Numbered from the stretch's first letter, positions 1-11,574 are shown. The stretch: 64,000 nucleotides of DNA from Topomyia yanbarensis (GCF_030247195.1 NC_080672.1:250843556-250907555), one strand, 5' to 3'. Program-made: numbers and translations. Notes: generated by a model not told the origin, from the letters alone.

Positions 1-1436
1 GACCGTAAAAAAAGATTTCGAGTACTTATTTCACTTTACTTCACGATCAAACTCACAACTTGAGAACGAGTCCTTGCATACGAAATTATATTACGTCATT
101 CAATTCAGTACTAAAATTTACAACAATAATAGCCACTAACGTGAAATATTTTGAAATGTTTATTATATCCAATTGTCTTATAGATGATTACAGTCTTGAT
201 TGGAGTGGTTGAACCTGCGCCAGTTGGACCATTGTCCAACTAAAAAGTTGCTAAATCCCCAAATTTAATGCAAATTTGCTTTGACAATCCATCTGCAATA
301 TTTCCATTTGCAAAATTGTCCCTAATCAGTATTTCGGATCATCTCTCCAAAAAATGATAACGATGATTCATTCAGGTATGTTATTTGATATTGACATGAT
401 TTTACAACTATAGCTGTATAATACAGTTTCAAGATTCCACAATTTTCTAAAAGTCCCCACGATGCTTAAATCAACAGTTTCTCACTGTGGTCATCAGACA
501 ATATAGTTTCAAAATTATTATTGTACTATCTTTATTTAAATTAGTCAGTATCAATTAATTTGATTTGCTCCTTGGCTACGCCACTGGCAGGCCCTATCAG
601 TTCCACTGCAGCGTTTGCCGACGGGAAACGCCACCGATACGTTCTGAAAGCACTTTCTTTAGTTGACCCTTTCAATAGTTTCGACGGTTTACTTCCGTTG
701 TTCAGCAAAAAAATAAATGCAGCTGCTGAGTGGGCTGGAAATGTTGTTTTGAAGTCTGGAATACACACTAACCCAGCCAAAAGTTGTTCAGTAAATTCTT
801 TTGAGGTTTTGCATAGTAAAATGAAATATTTTCCAAAATTTTAGCTTTTGGTAGTCCAAGATGAAAAAAAAAACAAAAACGAATTATTAACACTAATGCT
901 GAATTCAAATCTTTGTAACTTTACGAAAGAATGGCATTTTGCCGTTTTCCATTGAACAACAAGCGGATTGTGTATGTTGGAAATAAGACCAGTATTGTTA
1001 GTGGTGCACGATCGATTAGAAAGTACTTACCGTGCCTTATTATTATTTTACTACTACTCAAAAGTGCACCGGTTCAGTACATTGTAACGACATAGGATAC
1101 ATAAATGAAGTAAAAAATTCAAGTTCGTATCTCGGACGGTTGTTTCAGCCCACCTGAAAGGAGCAATATTCCACTAACGCCACCAGCGATTTTCCTCAGT
1201 AAAATATGTCTTGTCTGCTGTTATGCCGTAATTATTAGAGGGGCATGCAGTGTAGCGCAGAGGAAGTTGGTAATGCAACAATCAATAAACTCATTTTATA
1301 GCATGTTCTCACTTTGCAGCAGTCATTATAACAATACTCCGCCCCACTGTTGTAGAATATCATGTTTCCGGCCGGAAGTGGGTAGTACCAGGTCAGTCAA
1401 TGGCGTGATGCAACCTTTACGGGTGAGTTTCCATTG
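1..1436. other. Unassigned AT-rich stretch
   Basis: No coding region, RNA gene or bounded element is supported. Short overlapping open frames near 541-844 lie on both strands over the same bases and show no family signature. A sequence resembling a common transposon end (reverse complement of CTACGCCACTG near 576-586) is present, but no partner end was found. Confidence 0.5.
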
Positions 1437-1893
1437 CACTGTGGTCGGAAACGCCAAAAACGTGAACTTAATTCACTAGAGGCCAAACCATCGAATATAT
1501 TCACAGGGTGTCTTTGGAGGAATTGTTCGTATAAATATACCCCACAATCTGATAACAATTCAAATTAGGCATGGCTTACTATGATCGAACTAAAAAAATT
1601 AACTTTTTATACTGGCGAGATAGAAGGTTGGTGTCTTCGACAAAGTTTTAGGAATAGTCATAGTGAAGAATTTTGTTGAAGAACTTGAGCTTGTAGGAGT
1701 AAAGTTTATCGATTTATAAAACGTTTTCTATGACAACCCCCTTAAATCTAGTTTTTTTAATATAACTTTTTTCATTGTAACTTTTCGTGCAAACTATGTA
1801 TAACACAAATGTGTAGGTATCAAAACCACATAATATTGTCGAAGACTGTATGTAAAAATACTCATTTGTTTCAAAGTTATTGAAGATTTTTAC
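1437..1893 (+). repeat. Left terminal inverted repeat of the 6.3-kb composite
   Basis: This arm is the reverse complement of 7272-7729 with scattered substitutions. Matching runs into GAAGATTTTTAC at the inner edge, after which the left side enters the TA-flanked foldback and the right side enters the AGAAAGGC repeat family. Confidence 0.8.
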
Positions 1894-2909
1894 ATTTTTT
1901 TACACCAACTTCAACTACGTATAAGAAAGAAAGGTGCAAACCAAAATGCACGAACAGGCACTTTTTAACTCTATAAACTATGCACAATAAAGCTAAAAAG
2001 GTTTGGTGCATGGCACTCTAGATCCCTATGAATAGGATAAGCTTACTTTATCATGTTTTTTGACTTTTTCCATACAAAAATCAGCAAAAAAAAATTTATT
2101 CGATTTTTTCCGTAAAATTTAATAAATAATGGTATGACATTCTTTTGAAAGCATTAAATTCATTATGACATGTCTATTTGAGTATATATTAGTTTGGAAT
2201 CTGCAATGATATTAAAAACTTTACATTTTTGCTCCCACGTTTATAAAATCTGAAATATTCAGGTATAAGAGAAAATAATACTTTTAATTGAACATTGAAC
2301 CAAGAATTTCAAAAATTGGGGCAAAAAAGCTTAAAAAATTTTTTTTTGCTGATTTTTGTATGGAAAAAGTTAAAAACCATCATAAAGTAAAATAACGCTA
2401 TTCATAGGGTTCTAGAGTGCCACGCACCAAACATTCTTAAATTTTTTGTGCATAGTTTAGAGAGTTAAAAAAGTGCCTGTTCGTGAATTTTGGTTTGCAC
2501 CTTTCTTTCTTATACGTAATTGAAGTTGGTGTAAAAACCTGTTTTAATCCACCTATAGGTGCAATTGCGCCTTTCTCATTTCTCCAAACTATGATTTAAT
2601 AACTGGTTCGTACAATATAACATTATGGAAATGTCTTTCATTCTTATTACACTTGGTAAGTATATATAAGAGCACCTTTTTGCATTCATCGAGGTATCGA
2701 TTTGAATCGGAGTTTTCTATGTGATCGCACTCCACAACCCGTAACTCCGGAGCTGGAAGTCGGATGGAGATGGAATTTAATATCAGTTTCCGGGGACGCA
2801 GCACCTTTCATTTGAGACTAAGTTGATCAAATCGTTCTAGCCATTTTCGAAAAACCAATATAACCGTTATTCTGAATTTGGATGCTTCCGGATCCGTCGA
2901 TGGTGGCCA
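1589..2909 (+). repeat. 1,321-bp direct duplication, copy 1
   Basis: This block is repeated at 3761-5081 with a constant offset of 2,172 bp and no indels that I could see. I noticed only a few substitutions (for example near 1626 and 2060). It holds the inner part of the left inverted arm, the TA-flanked foldback and the start of the AGAAAGGC repeat. Copy 1 stops at GGTGGCCA, where a Jockey LINE fragment begins. Confidence 0.9.
1903..2531. mobile_element. TA-flanked foldback element (629 bp), copy 1
   Basis: Ends read TA|CACCAACTTCAACTACG and its reverse complement. The inverted arms are about 190-200 bp (roughly 1903-2100 and 2330-2531), around a non-palindromic centre. No coding capacity. 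Flanking TA fits a Tc1/mariner-type target duplication; assignment to that superfamily is inference. Confidence 0.65.
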
Positions 2910-3760
2910 ACGCTTCCTTTAGTCCAATGGATCTAGGCAGCGTAACGGAAGAAAAATTAAAATACTTACAGGAGGCTATGTTACCTATGATGATTGCCAT
3001 GTTAAATTCTACCTCCATGTTTGAAGCTTTTCAAGCGGGTTGGGAATTTACTAACAAAATTGTAATGAAATTAAAGTTTAACAATGACTTTAAATAACCA
3101 TTTAAATTTATTAAATTGGAATTCTCGTTCATTAAAAACGTGCGAAGACTTTTCAACTTCTTGAGGATACATAATGTGCATATAGCCGTTGTGACCGAAA
3201 CTTTTTCAAAACCAAATATTAAATTGAAGAGTAACTCTAATTTTGTTATTGATCGATTTGATCAAATTGTTGGATTCGGCGGAGGAATCGCAATAGCGGT
3301 TAATCGCAGGATCAAACATTCCGTTACGCCGTCTCTTGACACCAAGGTGATCGAGAGTTTGGGTATCGAAGTTGAAACTAATCTTGGTACCATTTTTATT
3401 GCTGCAGCCTATTTGCCTTTTCAGTGCACTGGCGAGCAAATGAATTTCTTGAAAGGAGACTTACAAAAACTTACAAGAAATCGGTCGAAATTCTTCATAA
3501 TCGGTGATTTTAACGCCAAACACCGAGCCTGGAATAATGCTCAAAGCAGTTCCAACGGTAAACTACTTCTTTAATGATTGCTCTGCTGGTTATTATTCAA
3601 TTTTGTTCCCGAATGGTCCTACATGCTATTCGTCTGTAAGGAATCCATCAACAATTGTTGCAATTAGCATACTTCCCTGAAAGATGGAAAAATACCAAGA
3701 TTATTCCTATTTTGAAGCCAGATAAAAACCCAGCAGAAGCATCTAACTATCGACCAATTA
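2910..3760 (+). pseudogene. Jockey-clade LINE fragment (end of ORF1, endonuclease, start of RT)
   Basis: ORF1's C-terminal end is read to a stop at 3095-3097. ORF2 starts in another frame at ATG 3084, a 14-nt overlap typical of these elements. ORF2 opens with LNWNSRSL, the endonuclease N-terminal motif, then shifts frame and continues from 3116 with VVTET and the catalytic IGDFNAKH motif near 3500-3525, as expected for an APE-type endonuclease. After a stop at 3572-3574 the sequence reads a little further, then jumps to an RT finger-region stretch with KDKNPAEASNYRP-like residues (about 3665-3757), so most of the endonuclease-RT linker is deleted. The RT palm and 3' end are missing; the fragment is cut at the start of the duplicated repeat. 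Non-functional. Confidence 0.8.
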
Positions 3761-5081
3761 ACTAAAAAAATTAACTTTTTATACTGGCGAGATAGAAAGT
3801 TGGTGTCTTCGACAAAGTTTTAGGAATAGTCATAGTGAAGAATTTTGTTGAAGAACTTGAGCTTGTAGGAGTAAAGTTTATCGATTTATAAAACGTTTTC
3901 TATGACAACCCCCTTAAATCTAGTTTTTTTAATATAACTTTTTTCATTGTAACTTTTCGTGCAAACTATGTATAACACAAATGTGTAGGTATCAAAACCA
4001 CATAATATTGTCGAAGACTGTATGTAAAAATACTCATTTGTTTCAAAGTTATTGAAGATTTTTACATTTTTTTACACCAACTTCAACTACGTATAAGAAA
4101 GAAAGGTGCAAACCAAAATGCACGAACAGGCACTTTTTAACTCTATAAACTATGCACAATAAAGCTAAAAAGGTTTGGTGCATGGCACTCTAGATCCCTA
4201 TGAATAGGATAAGCTTACTTTATTATGTTTTTTGACTTTTTCCATACAAAAATCAGCAAAAAAAAATTTATTCGATTTTTTCCGTAAAATTTAATAAATA
4301 ATGGTATGACATTCTTTTGAAAGCATTAAATTCATTATGACATGTCTATTTGAGTATATATTAGTTTGGAATCTGCAATGATATTAAAAACTTTACATTT
4401 TTGCTCCCACGTTTATAAAATCTGAAATATTCAGGTATAAGAGAAAATAATACTTTTAATTGAACATTGAACCAAGAATTTCAAAAATTGGGGCAAAAAA
4501 GCTTAAAAAATTTTTTTTTGCTGATTTTTGTATGGAAAAAGTTAAAAACCATCATAAAGTAAAATAACGCTATTCATAGGGTTCTAGAGTGCCACGCACC
4601 AAACATTCTTAAATTTTTTGTGCATAGTTTAGAGAGTTAAAAAAGTGCCTGTTCGTGAATTTTGGTTTGCACCTTTCTTTCTTATACGTAATTGAAGTTG
4701 GTGTAAAAACCTGTTTTAATCCACCTATAGGTGCAATTGCGCCTTTCTCATTTCTCCAAACTATGATTTAATAACTGGTTCGTACAATATAACATTATGG
4801 AAATGTCTTTCATTCTTATTACACTTGGTAAGTATATATAAGAGCACCTTTTTGCATTCATCGAGGTATCGATTTGAATCGGAGTTTTCTATGTGATCGC
4901 ACTCCACAACCCGTAACTCCGGAGCTGGAAGTCGGATGGAGATGGAATTTAATATCAGTTTCCGGGGACGCAGCACCTTTCATTTGAGACTAAGTTGATC
5001 AAATCGTTCTAGCCATTTTCGAAAAACCAATATAACCGTTATTCTGAATTTGGATGCTTCCGGATCCGTCGATGGTGGCCA
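3761..5081 (+). repeat. 1,321-bp direct duplication, copy 2
   Basis: Near-identical to 1589-2909. It starts exactly where the Jockey fragment ends (after ...CGACCAATTA) and, unlike copy 1, continues past GGTGGCCA into more of the same interspersed repeat. Copy 2 is therefore in the ancestral context on its right and copy 1 on its left. Confidence 0.9.
4075..4703. mobile_element. TA-flanked foldback element (629 bp), copy 2
   Basis: Same element as at 1903-2531, carried along in the 1,321-bp duplication rather than inserted independently, since the surrounding sequence is duplicated with it. Confidence 0.65.
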
Positions 5082-5568
5082 GTGTGGCCAAAGAGACTTT
5101 GAATTACTGTTGGTGACCTAGATCTACAAATTCAACAGTTGTGTTTATATTTTGGAAAAAAATCACCTCACCAATTCATCGCAGAATTCGTTAGAATCGG
5201 GATTTGCTGCGTGATCGTACGTATCACCCTGTAATTCAGGAACCAGAACTCGGATCCACACAAAATTCAACAGCAGCTGATGGACCTTTCATTTAAAATC
5301 AAGTTTGTCAAAATCGGTTCAGAAAATTCCGAGAAACCGATGTGGACAAATCAACAAATTTTGTTTTGTAACCATACTCTTCAACTCGTATTCCGGAACA
5401 AGATGTCGGTTGAAAATGAAATTCAATAGCAACCTATGGGAATATTATACCTTTCATTTGAATCTTAGTTTGTAAAAATCGGTTCAGCCATCTCCGAGTA
5501 ACCGATGTGGACATTTTGTTAACAAATCCGCACATACACACACATACATACATACATACATACATACA

Positions 5569-5602
<34 letters not shown>

Positions 5603-6077
5603 CATACATACATACATACATACATACATACATACATACATACATACATACATACATACATACATACATACATACATACATACATACATACATACATACA
5701 TACATACATACATACATACATACATACATACATACATACATACATACATACATACATACATACATACATACATACATACATACATACATACATACATACA
5801 TACATACATACATACATACATACATACATACATACATACATACATACATACATACATACATACATACATACATACATACATACATACATACATACATACA
5901 TACATACATACATACATACATACATACACATATACATACACACATACATACACACAGATATTTTGCGATCTCGGCGAACTGAGTCGAATGTTGTATGAGA
6001 CTCGGCCTTCCGGGCCTCGGTTAGAAAATCGGTTTTTGAAGCAATTGCATAACCTTTCTATATGAGAAAGGCAAAAG
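5082..6077 (+). repeat. High-copy 'AGAAAGGC' interspersed repeat, long copy
   Basis: Contains degenerate internal units with the order: CCGGAACCGGAAGTCGGAT-like block, AAATTCAATAGCAGC-like block, CCTTTCATTTGAAACTAAG-like block, AAAATCGGTTCAGCCATCTC-like block. It ends with GATCTCGGCGAACTGAGTCG, a GGCC/CGG-rich stretch and the hairpin-like CCTTTCTATATGAGAAAGG. Units recur at about 5225-5350 and 5380-5515, and again in other copies in this window. I recognise the pattern as typical of mosquito genomes but cannot name the family. Confidence 0.7.
5541..5958. repeat. (CATA)n microsatellite
   Basis: About 420 bp of nearly pure CATA repeats with rare interruptions (TATA near 5596, ACACAC near the 3' end). 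It lies at the position where every full copy of the AGAAAGGC repeat has a shorter ACAC/CATA tract, so it is an expansion of that internal tract. Confidence 0.95.
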
Positions 6078-6359
6078 AATAATATTTAATTAGCTTAATA
6101 AGCATGAGTTCAATGTTATGTTCATGTGATTATAATTTGGAAAGGTTGGTGGAATGGGTTTGAACGTGTAGGGAATGGGGGGTTAGTAGAGTGGGAGTGG
6201 AGGATGCGTCAGAAATCCTTCATCTTATTTCGATATACGGGATGGATGAAGGAAATGCGGGCGTGAGGGTGGTCCAAGGGGAGGGGAGTGATGAAGGAGG
6301 GAGGTGTAAGGGCAAGACGGGGGGGGGGGGGCAGGCGACGCAATACTCAACTGCATATT
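6078..6359. other. Purine-rich spacer with G tracts
   Basis: Unassigned sequence that becomes strongly G-rich at 6250-6335, ending in an uninterrupted run of about 12 G near 6320-6331. The spacing of GGG runs would allow a G-quadruplex on the + strand, which is inference only. No gene supported. Confidence 0.4.
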
Positions 6360-7271
6360 TTGCCTTCCATTTGAGACTTGGTTTGCGAAAATCGGTTCAG
6401 TCATCACCGAAGAATCGATTTGACTTTAATTGTGGAATATGCCCGGAATTCCGGACTTCCGGAATCGTCGATAGTGGACAATATATTCAAAGAATGTTTG
6501 ATTGGCAATCAGTGATCTAGATCTGCGATTAGAAGTAATTTGGTGACCATTTCAATAGTTTTTAGCCTCTGAGGTATTACGATTGTACCGATTTATATGG
6601 GAAATTCCAGTGTATCCTTACTAACACCCCTGTAACTCCGGAAGCAAGAGTCAGAACCGAATGAAATTCAGCAGCAGTCAATGGCATTACTGTATCTTTC
6701 ATTTGAAATCAAGTTTGTAAAAATCGGTAGAGAATTCGTTGGCGAATGGGTGTGATATTAGCTTAGGAACTTGGCGGGTACCCCGGGGGCGTCATGAACC
6801 GTCATAGGTGGCCAATGTGGTCAAAGCTACTTTGATTGATCATTAGTGATACAGACCCGCAAACTAGAGTAATGTTACATCAATTTTAATATGTTTTACA
6901 TCATTTGAACATCATGGTGGTACCAGTTTATATGGGAATTTGCTGTGTGACCGCACTCTTCAACCCGTAACTCCGGAACCGGAAGTCGGATCAACTAAAA
7001 ATTCAATAGCAGCTTATGGGAGCGTTATACCTTTCAGATGAAACTAAGTTTGCGAAAATCGGTTCAGCCATCTCTGAGAAAATTGTGTGAGTTTAAATGA
7101 CACACACACACATACACACACACATACACACACATACATACACACACAGACATTTGCCGATCTCGACGAACTGAATCGAATGGTGTATGACACTCGGCCC
7201 TCCGGGCCTCGGTTAAAAAGTCAATTTTTACAGTGATTGCATAGCCTTTCTTTATATGAGAAAGGCAAAAA
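6360..7271 (+). repeat. High-copy 'AGAAAGGC' interspersed repeat, second copy
   Basis: Same order of blocks as at 5082-6077: CATTTGAGACTTGG... with AAAATCGGTTCAG at about 6366-6400, further units near 6630-6745 and 6950-7085, a short ACAC/CATA tract at 7099-7150, the GATCTCGACGAACTGAATCG block and the terminal CTTTATATGAGAAAGGC. Directly abuts the right inverted arm of the 6.3-kb composite. Confidence 0.7.
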
Positions 7272-7729
7272 CGTAAAAATCTTCTATAACTTTGAAACAA
7301 ATGAGTATTTTTACATACAGTCTTCGACAATATTATGTACTTTTGATACCTACACATTTGTGTTATACATAGTTTGCACGAAAAGTCACAATGAAAAAAG
7401 TTATATTAAGAAAACTAGACTTAAGGGGGTTGTCATAGAAAACGCCTTATAAATCGATAACCTTTACTCCTACAAGCTCAAGTTCTTTAACAAAATTCTT
7501 CACTATAAGCATTCCTAAAACTTTGTCGAAGACACCAACTTTCTATCTCGTCAGTATAAAAAGTTAATTTTTTTAGTTCGATCATAGTAAGCCACGCCTA
7601 ATTTCAATTGTTTTCAAATTGTGGGGAATATTCATACGAACAATTCCTCCAAAGACACCCTGTGAATATATTCGATAGTTTGGCCTCTAGTGAATTAAGT
7701 TCACGTTTTTGGCGTTTCCGACCACTGTG
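7272..7729 (-). repeat. Right terminal inverted repeat of the 6.3-kb composite
   Basis: Reverse-complement partner of 1437-1893; differences are mostly point changes. The outer edge reads CCGACCACTGTG followed by CATTG, the same five bases that precede the left arm. Confidence 0.8.
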
Positions 7730-7734
7730 CATTG

Positions 7735-9114
7735 TACGATTCTGGCCAAAAAACGAACATGGAAAGTGAACAGTGCACTTCGTCTTCTTCACCATTGCAT
7801 GTACCTATATGCATGTATTCTACACTCGTTGCTCAAGTTACCAATGCAATTCACCAGCCGTGGGGTGCTTCCCCATTATCGAATAAACGTTAACCGCTTG
7901 TTCATTTTGCGACGGACCCACGTTACCTGTCTTCTCACAGTTCACCCCTTTAGTAGCTACTATTTTGTAATACTGTTGACCTGCCGTTTTAACCTGGTGT
8001 AGGAGTGATCAGCATTCTCCATTATGGAAAAAAAACTTAATTGCAGGGAGAAAGGTAGAACATAATTTCAACATGCTACCGAAACCGACAAAGGTGTTCG
8101 TGCATAGCTTGTACGACTGGTCTTGAAAGATGCACATCGAAAGAAGCCTTGCATTGGTGTACTTTCGCAGAAACAGCCAAAGGGATGAGGTTGTACATGT
8201 TATTATTTGAATGGAAAATGTCTGAGTGATTTGTTTTAGTTTTATATCTACGGCTATTATGCGGTCATATTGTGCATTTTGATGGCGTGAATAGTTTATT
8301 GTTAATATCGACAGAGGCGAACAACAATATTTGGCACATAATTGATACCGTTGAAAGCAAATTTACTAATTTTCACAACAAGTCTTTATCCGTCGTGAAC
8401 GATTGAATATGTAATTGTAAGTGGTTAGCACATGTAACATTGTTACCTTCAATTAGGTATATGAGATATGCTGTAGATATATTTATTGTGCATAATAGCA
8501 ACTACGCTACATACGACAGTCTACAGAATGGCGAAAACATGAGTATTACATCTGTTTGGCTTCACCGTTCGGATAAGAACAAGCCGTAGTGGGACAACCC
8601 TTTGTTGGTGTTGGAAATGCTGGCTGACTTTGCACCGCAGATGTTTTACTAGTTCCTCAAGCTGGTCATTATTACCTACAGCCGATAGACAGCAAGTTTT
8701 GGGGCGAAAACATGATATTACTTGAATTGAAGAGTGCAAACACACTTTCGTTCACAGAAAAATCTTTCTTGGTCTACCTATTAGTGTAACTATGTGTCTA
8801 ACATATCAGGTCTGCGTGAGTGTGTGTTAACCATCCTATCTCCCACTAGCCGATAGTGATTTACAGAAGAAAAGATATTTGCATGCATTTAATCATATTC
8901 ATGCAAAAAACTTGGTTCGCGGATTTAGGTAGGTGTTAGGTCAATTGACTTTCTGATGACTCATTTCGTATACAGCGCCAGACAAGATCCGAGGTCATCG
9001 TTCTATCAACCATCCCCGCCTAAAGGTAATGTTTATGTCAATTGGATTTTAACAAAAAAAAGAATGAACTTATTAACCTTTCCATGATCAGCGCAGTCGT
9101 TTTTCTGAGTCTGA
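7735..9114. other. Unassigned stretch
   Basis: AT-rich with short open frames of no recognised family (for example near 7709-8002 and 8521-8745). No splice-bounded exon, RNA gene or paired transposon ends supported. Confidence 0.4.
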
Positions 9115-9207
9115 TAGGGGAAGATGGGGTAAAACACACCCCCTAAGGAAATATGATCATAACTCAGCTATAAAACATCAAACATCAATTGGGAGAAATT
9201 AATTAAT

Positions 9208-9450
9208 GATATCTCGACAAACATATGATTACGGCTTAAAAGCCAACTGTCAAAATTCTCTTTGAAAGGAAATTCCGGATAAATTGTTACTGGCTAAAAA
9301 CAGTTCATAACAGTTAATGAAAGAGAAAACTTTTCTCTTTCGTTTACTACCAAGATCTGATAGGCGAATAACGGTTTATCCGGAATTTCCTTTCAAAAAG
9401 AATTTTGACAGTTGGCTTTTAAGCTGTAATCATATGTTTATCGAGATATC
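9208..9450. repeat. Foldback inverted repeat
   Basis: Arms 9208-9283 and 9375-9450 are reverse complements with a few mismatches (each includes GCCAACTGTCAAAATTCT or its complement) around a loop of about 91 bp. It lies inside sequence that starts with GGGGAAGATGGGGTAAAACAC after TA at 9115-9116, probably the left end of a larger element whose right end I could not locate. Confidence 0.7.
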
Positions 9451-9785
9451 GTCTAGCCAACATTTTTCTCTGTAATCACAATTATAACGTTTTGCAAAGT
9501 ATTCAAAAACATGAAAAATATTCAATTTTTCAAAATCATTGAAAATTACCTTTTCAAAAATAAACGGGGCAAAACGCACCTGTGCGGGGGCATAATGCAC
9601 TACAACAACATTATGTCTCGAACTAAATTAAATTTGAACAATAAATTCTTCATAACTACTTCTAGGAGAATTGATCGCCAAATTTTTTATCAGATGATGT
9701 GCTATTATACGTTGTAAAATTCTTCGGAGATACTAAACCTCCGAAATTAACGGTTTGGAAATAATGAGCTATTGACCTTAAATTA

Positions 9786-10782
9786 GGGGAACATGGGGAG
9801 ACTTGACCAAGCGTAAAATTCTATTTTTGGCTATGGCGTCTTCTATTCGATTCTTAAAATTTTTTCAAAAATATTTTTATACTTGTTGCGATCGCTTAAG
9901 GTAATTTTAAAAGCTTGGAATGAAAAATCCTTTCCTTACAGAAAATATTACGTGATTAATAAATTTGCATTAAATGATGTAATTTTTTATCAAACTTTGT
10001 ATGGACATATCTACTCGACACTAATGACTATTAATTCACTAATATACCATCTTAATTCTTGTGAAGCAGTGAAATGATTTTACATAAATTGGAACATTGG
10101 AATAGATATTACTAGAATTTGCATGACATTGAACGCAATGACTAATGTTGGGGAGACTTGACCAAGATTTTATGGGGAGACTTGACCAAGTGGCAATTAG
10201 CTGAAGAAAGATGCAAAATTCTTGATATTTATTATGCTTTGGTATCTACTGTTAATGTTAATCACGCCATAAAAAATTCCACCTCAAACATAAGTCTTTA
10301 TATTTTAGTATTAATAAACAAAGTTAGCAACAGTAGGGCTGATTTCGTGACATGGGAACACGCAATGCAAGCAGTACAGTTAATCTTTAAAAAGAAATGC
10401 ATTAAAAAAAAAATCGAAATTTATCGAATGCAACTGTTTTATATGTTTTACTGCTACCTAAGGACCTCGACAATATGGTAAAAAATAATTACAGTATGTT
10501 TTATGTCATTATTTTTGGTATAATTTTTCAAAATTCTCTTGGTCAAATCTCCCTACGCCTTGGTCAAGTCTCCCCGCAGTGGGGAGACTTGACCAAAAAA
10601 AACGATCACAGAAAAACTTTTGTAACTTTTCAAAAATGAAATTAAAAATTCTGCAAAAAAATCATGAAGACGCACAATAACTTTGCACATTATATCTCAA
10701 TGACTTTTGAGGGATTGAAGGCTTTTTTTAGAGATTTATGCAGTTTAAGCTGAAAACCTGGCCATGTCTCCCCATGTTCCCC
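9786..10782. mobile_element. TA-flanked element with reiterated GGGGAGACTTGACCAAG motif
   Basis: The left end reads TA|GGGGAACATGGGGAGACTTG and the right end, inverted, TA|GGGGAACATGGGGAGACATG, giving 997 bp between flanking TA dinucleotides. The motif TGGGGAGACTTGACCAAG occurs at 9794-9811, 10149-10166 and 10173-10190 in + orientation and 10580-10595 (shortened). It is inverted at 10538-10555 and 10559-10575, and in altered form at the right end. No transposase reading frame is convincing; a 107-codon open frame at 10158-10481 has no family signature. TA flanks suggest a Tc1/mariner/pogo-type non-autonomous element (inference). Confidence 0.7.
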
Positions 10783-10919
10783 TACTTATTTTCCATAATC
10801 ATAAAATTGATAATACAACAAAAATCAAATGCTCATAAAAATCGATTAGGACCTGCTACAGAGTCAAAAGGAAAACGAATTTTTCAAAAATTTCCTTCTA
10901 CTTTCGGAAAGTGTTATTT

Positions 10920-11060
10920 TCTAACTTGAAATTGTTTGGTGGTTATTTCTAGCGGTGGTAGATAGAAAATGAAGTACAAAATGTGTCCTGATATCATCCT
11001 GTTTCCGTTTTATCGAAATAAAATTCGGCTGGTATATTTAAACGGGACATTACTATTTTG
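10920..11060 (+). repeat. Dispersed repeat, partner of 17560-17710
   Basis: Shares TGGTTATTTCTAGCG, GTAGATAGAAAA, TCCGTTTTATCGAAA and TTTGAACAATAA-like blocks in the same order with the reverse complement of 17560-17710. Divergence is substantial. Family not recognised. Confidence 0.55.
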
Positions 11061-11570
11061 AACAATAAATAACATGCTATAACTTTTAAAGCGTACAAGA
11101 TAGATACTTAATGTCTTCAGCAAAGTTGTTCAAAAAAGAAAGAGCTACACATTTGCTGAATACATTATCTCAATATTATCACTTAAAAGAAAATGAATGA
11201 AAATATCTCACTTCTAGGGGGATTGATCAAAAGAAAGAGCATATTACATCCAACAAATTCTCCGAAGGTACTATTGACCTAAACTTAGCCGTTTCGGCGA
11301 TAATAGTTTATAGCTTGTTTTGGTATTATTTCTAGATACTGGAAAACAGTAATAATCCGTTATCCGTATTTAATGTTAAATATCTCTTTTGATAATAGTC
11401 CGATTTCAACAAACTATAGATAGTTCGAAAGATATTCGCATAAGCTTTCCAAAGATCTATAACGTGTTTATATATGTTGTCAAATTGGACAGTAATTTCC
11501 AATAAACTGCAAAAAACACATTCAAACATCCATATCATCACAATCAAAAATAAATTAATTGCGTTCTGTC
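11061..11570. other. Unassigned AT-rich stretch
   Basis: Only short unsupported open frames. Part of it (about 11095-11290) shares wording such as TCTTCAGCAAAGTTG with 17460-17480, so it probably belongs to the same dispersed repeat as 10920-11060. Confidence 0.35.
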
Positions 11571-11574
11571 TGGG

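Larger units (their letters stand above)
1437..7729. mobile_element. 6.3-kb composite bounded by 458-bp inverted repeats
   Basis: The outer limits are inverted repeats of about 458 bp that begin CACTGTGGTCGGAAACG on the left and CACAGTGGTCGGAAACG on the right (read inward). CATTG sits immediately outside both ends and may be a short target duplication. No transposase was found. The interior is a stack of other repeats: a TA-flanked foldback present twice, a Jockey LINE fragment, two copies of a high-copy mosquito-type repeat and a microsatellite. I infer a non-autonomous inverted-repeat element that grew by nested insertion and segmental duplication. The alternative is two separate copies of the same short element in opposite orientation. 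Confidence 0.6.

Noticed and set aside
541..844. Two overlapping frames (79 and 94 codons) on opposite strands
   Set aside because: Same bases, no family signature, no regulatory context; the sequence CTACGCCACTG resembles a transposon end but lacks a partner.
5434..5998. Open frames of 144-173 codons on both strands (MYVC and HTYI repeats)
   Set aside because: They are translations of the CATA microsatellite: a pure 4-bp repeat without stops is open in several frames on both strands.
9115..9785. Complete TA element starting GGGGAAGATGGGGTAAAACAC
   Set aside because: The left end and internal motif variants are visible, but no matching inverted right end was found, so only mentioned as a possible member of the motif-reiterating group.
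10158..10481. 107-codon frame inside the TA-flanked element
   Set aside because: No DDE/DDD spacing, helix-turn-helix or other transposase motif; composition is that of AT-rich non-coding DNA.
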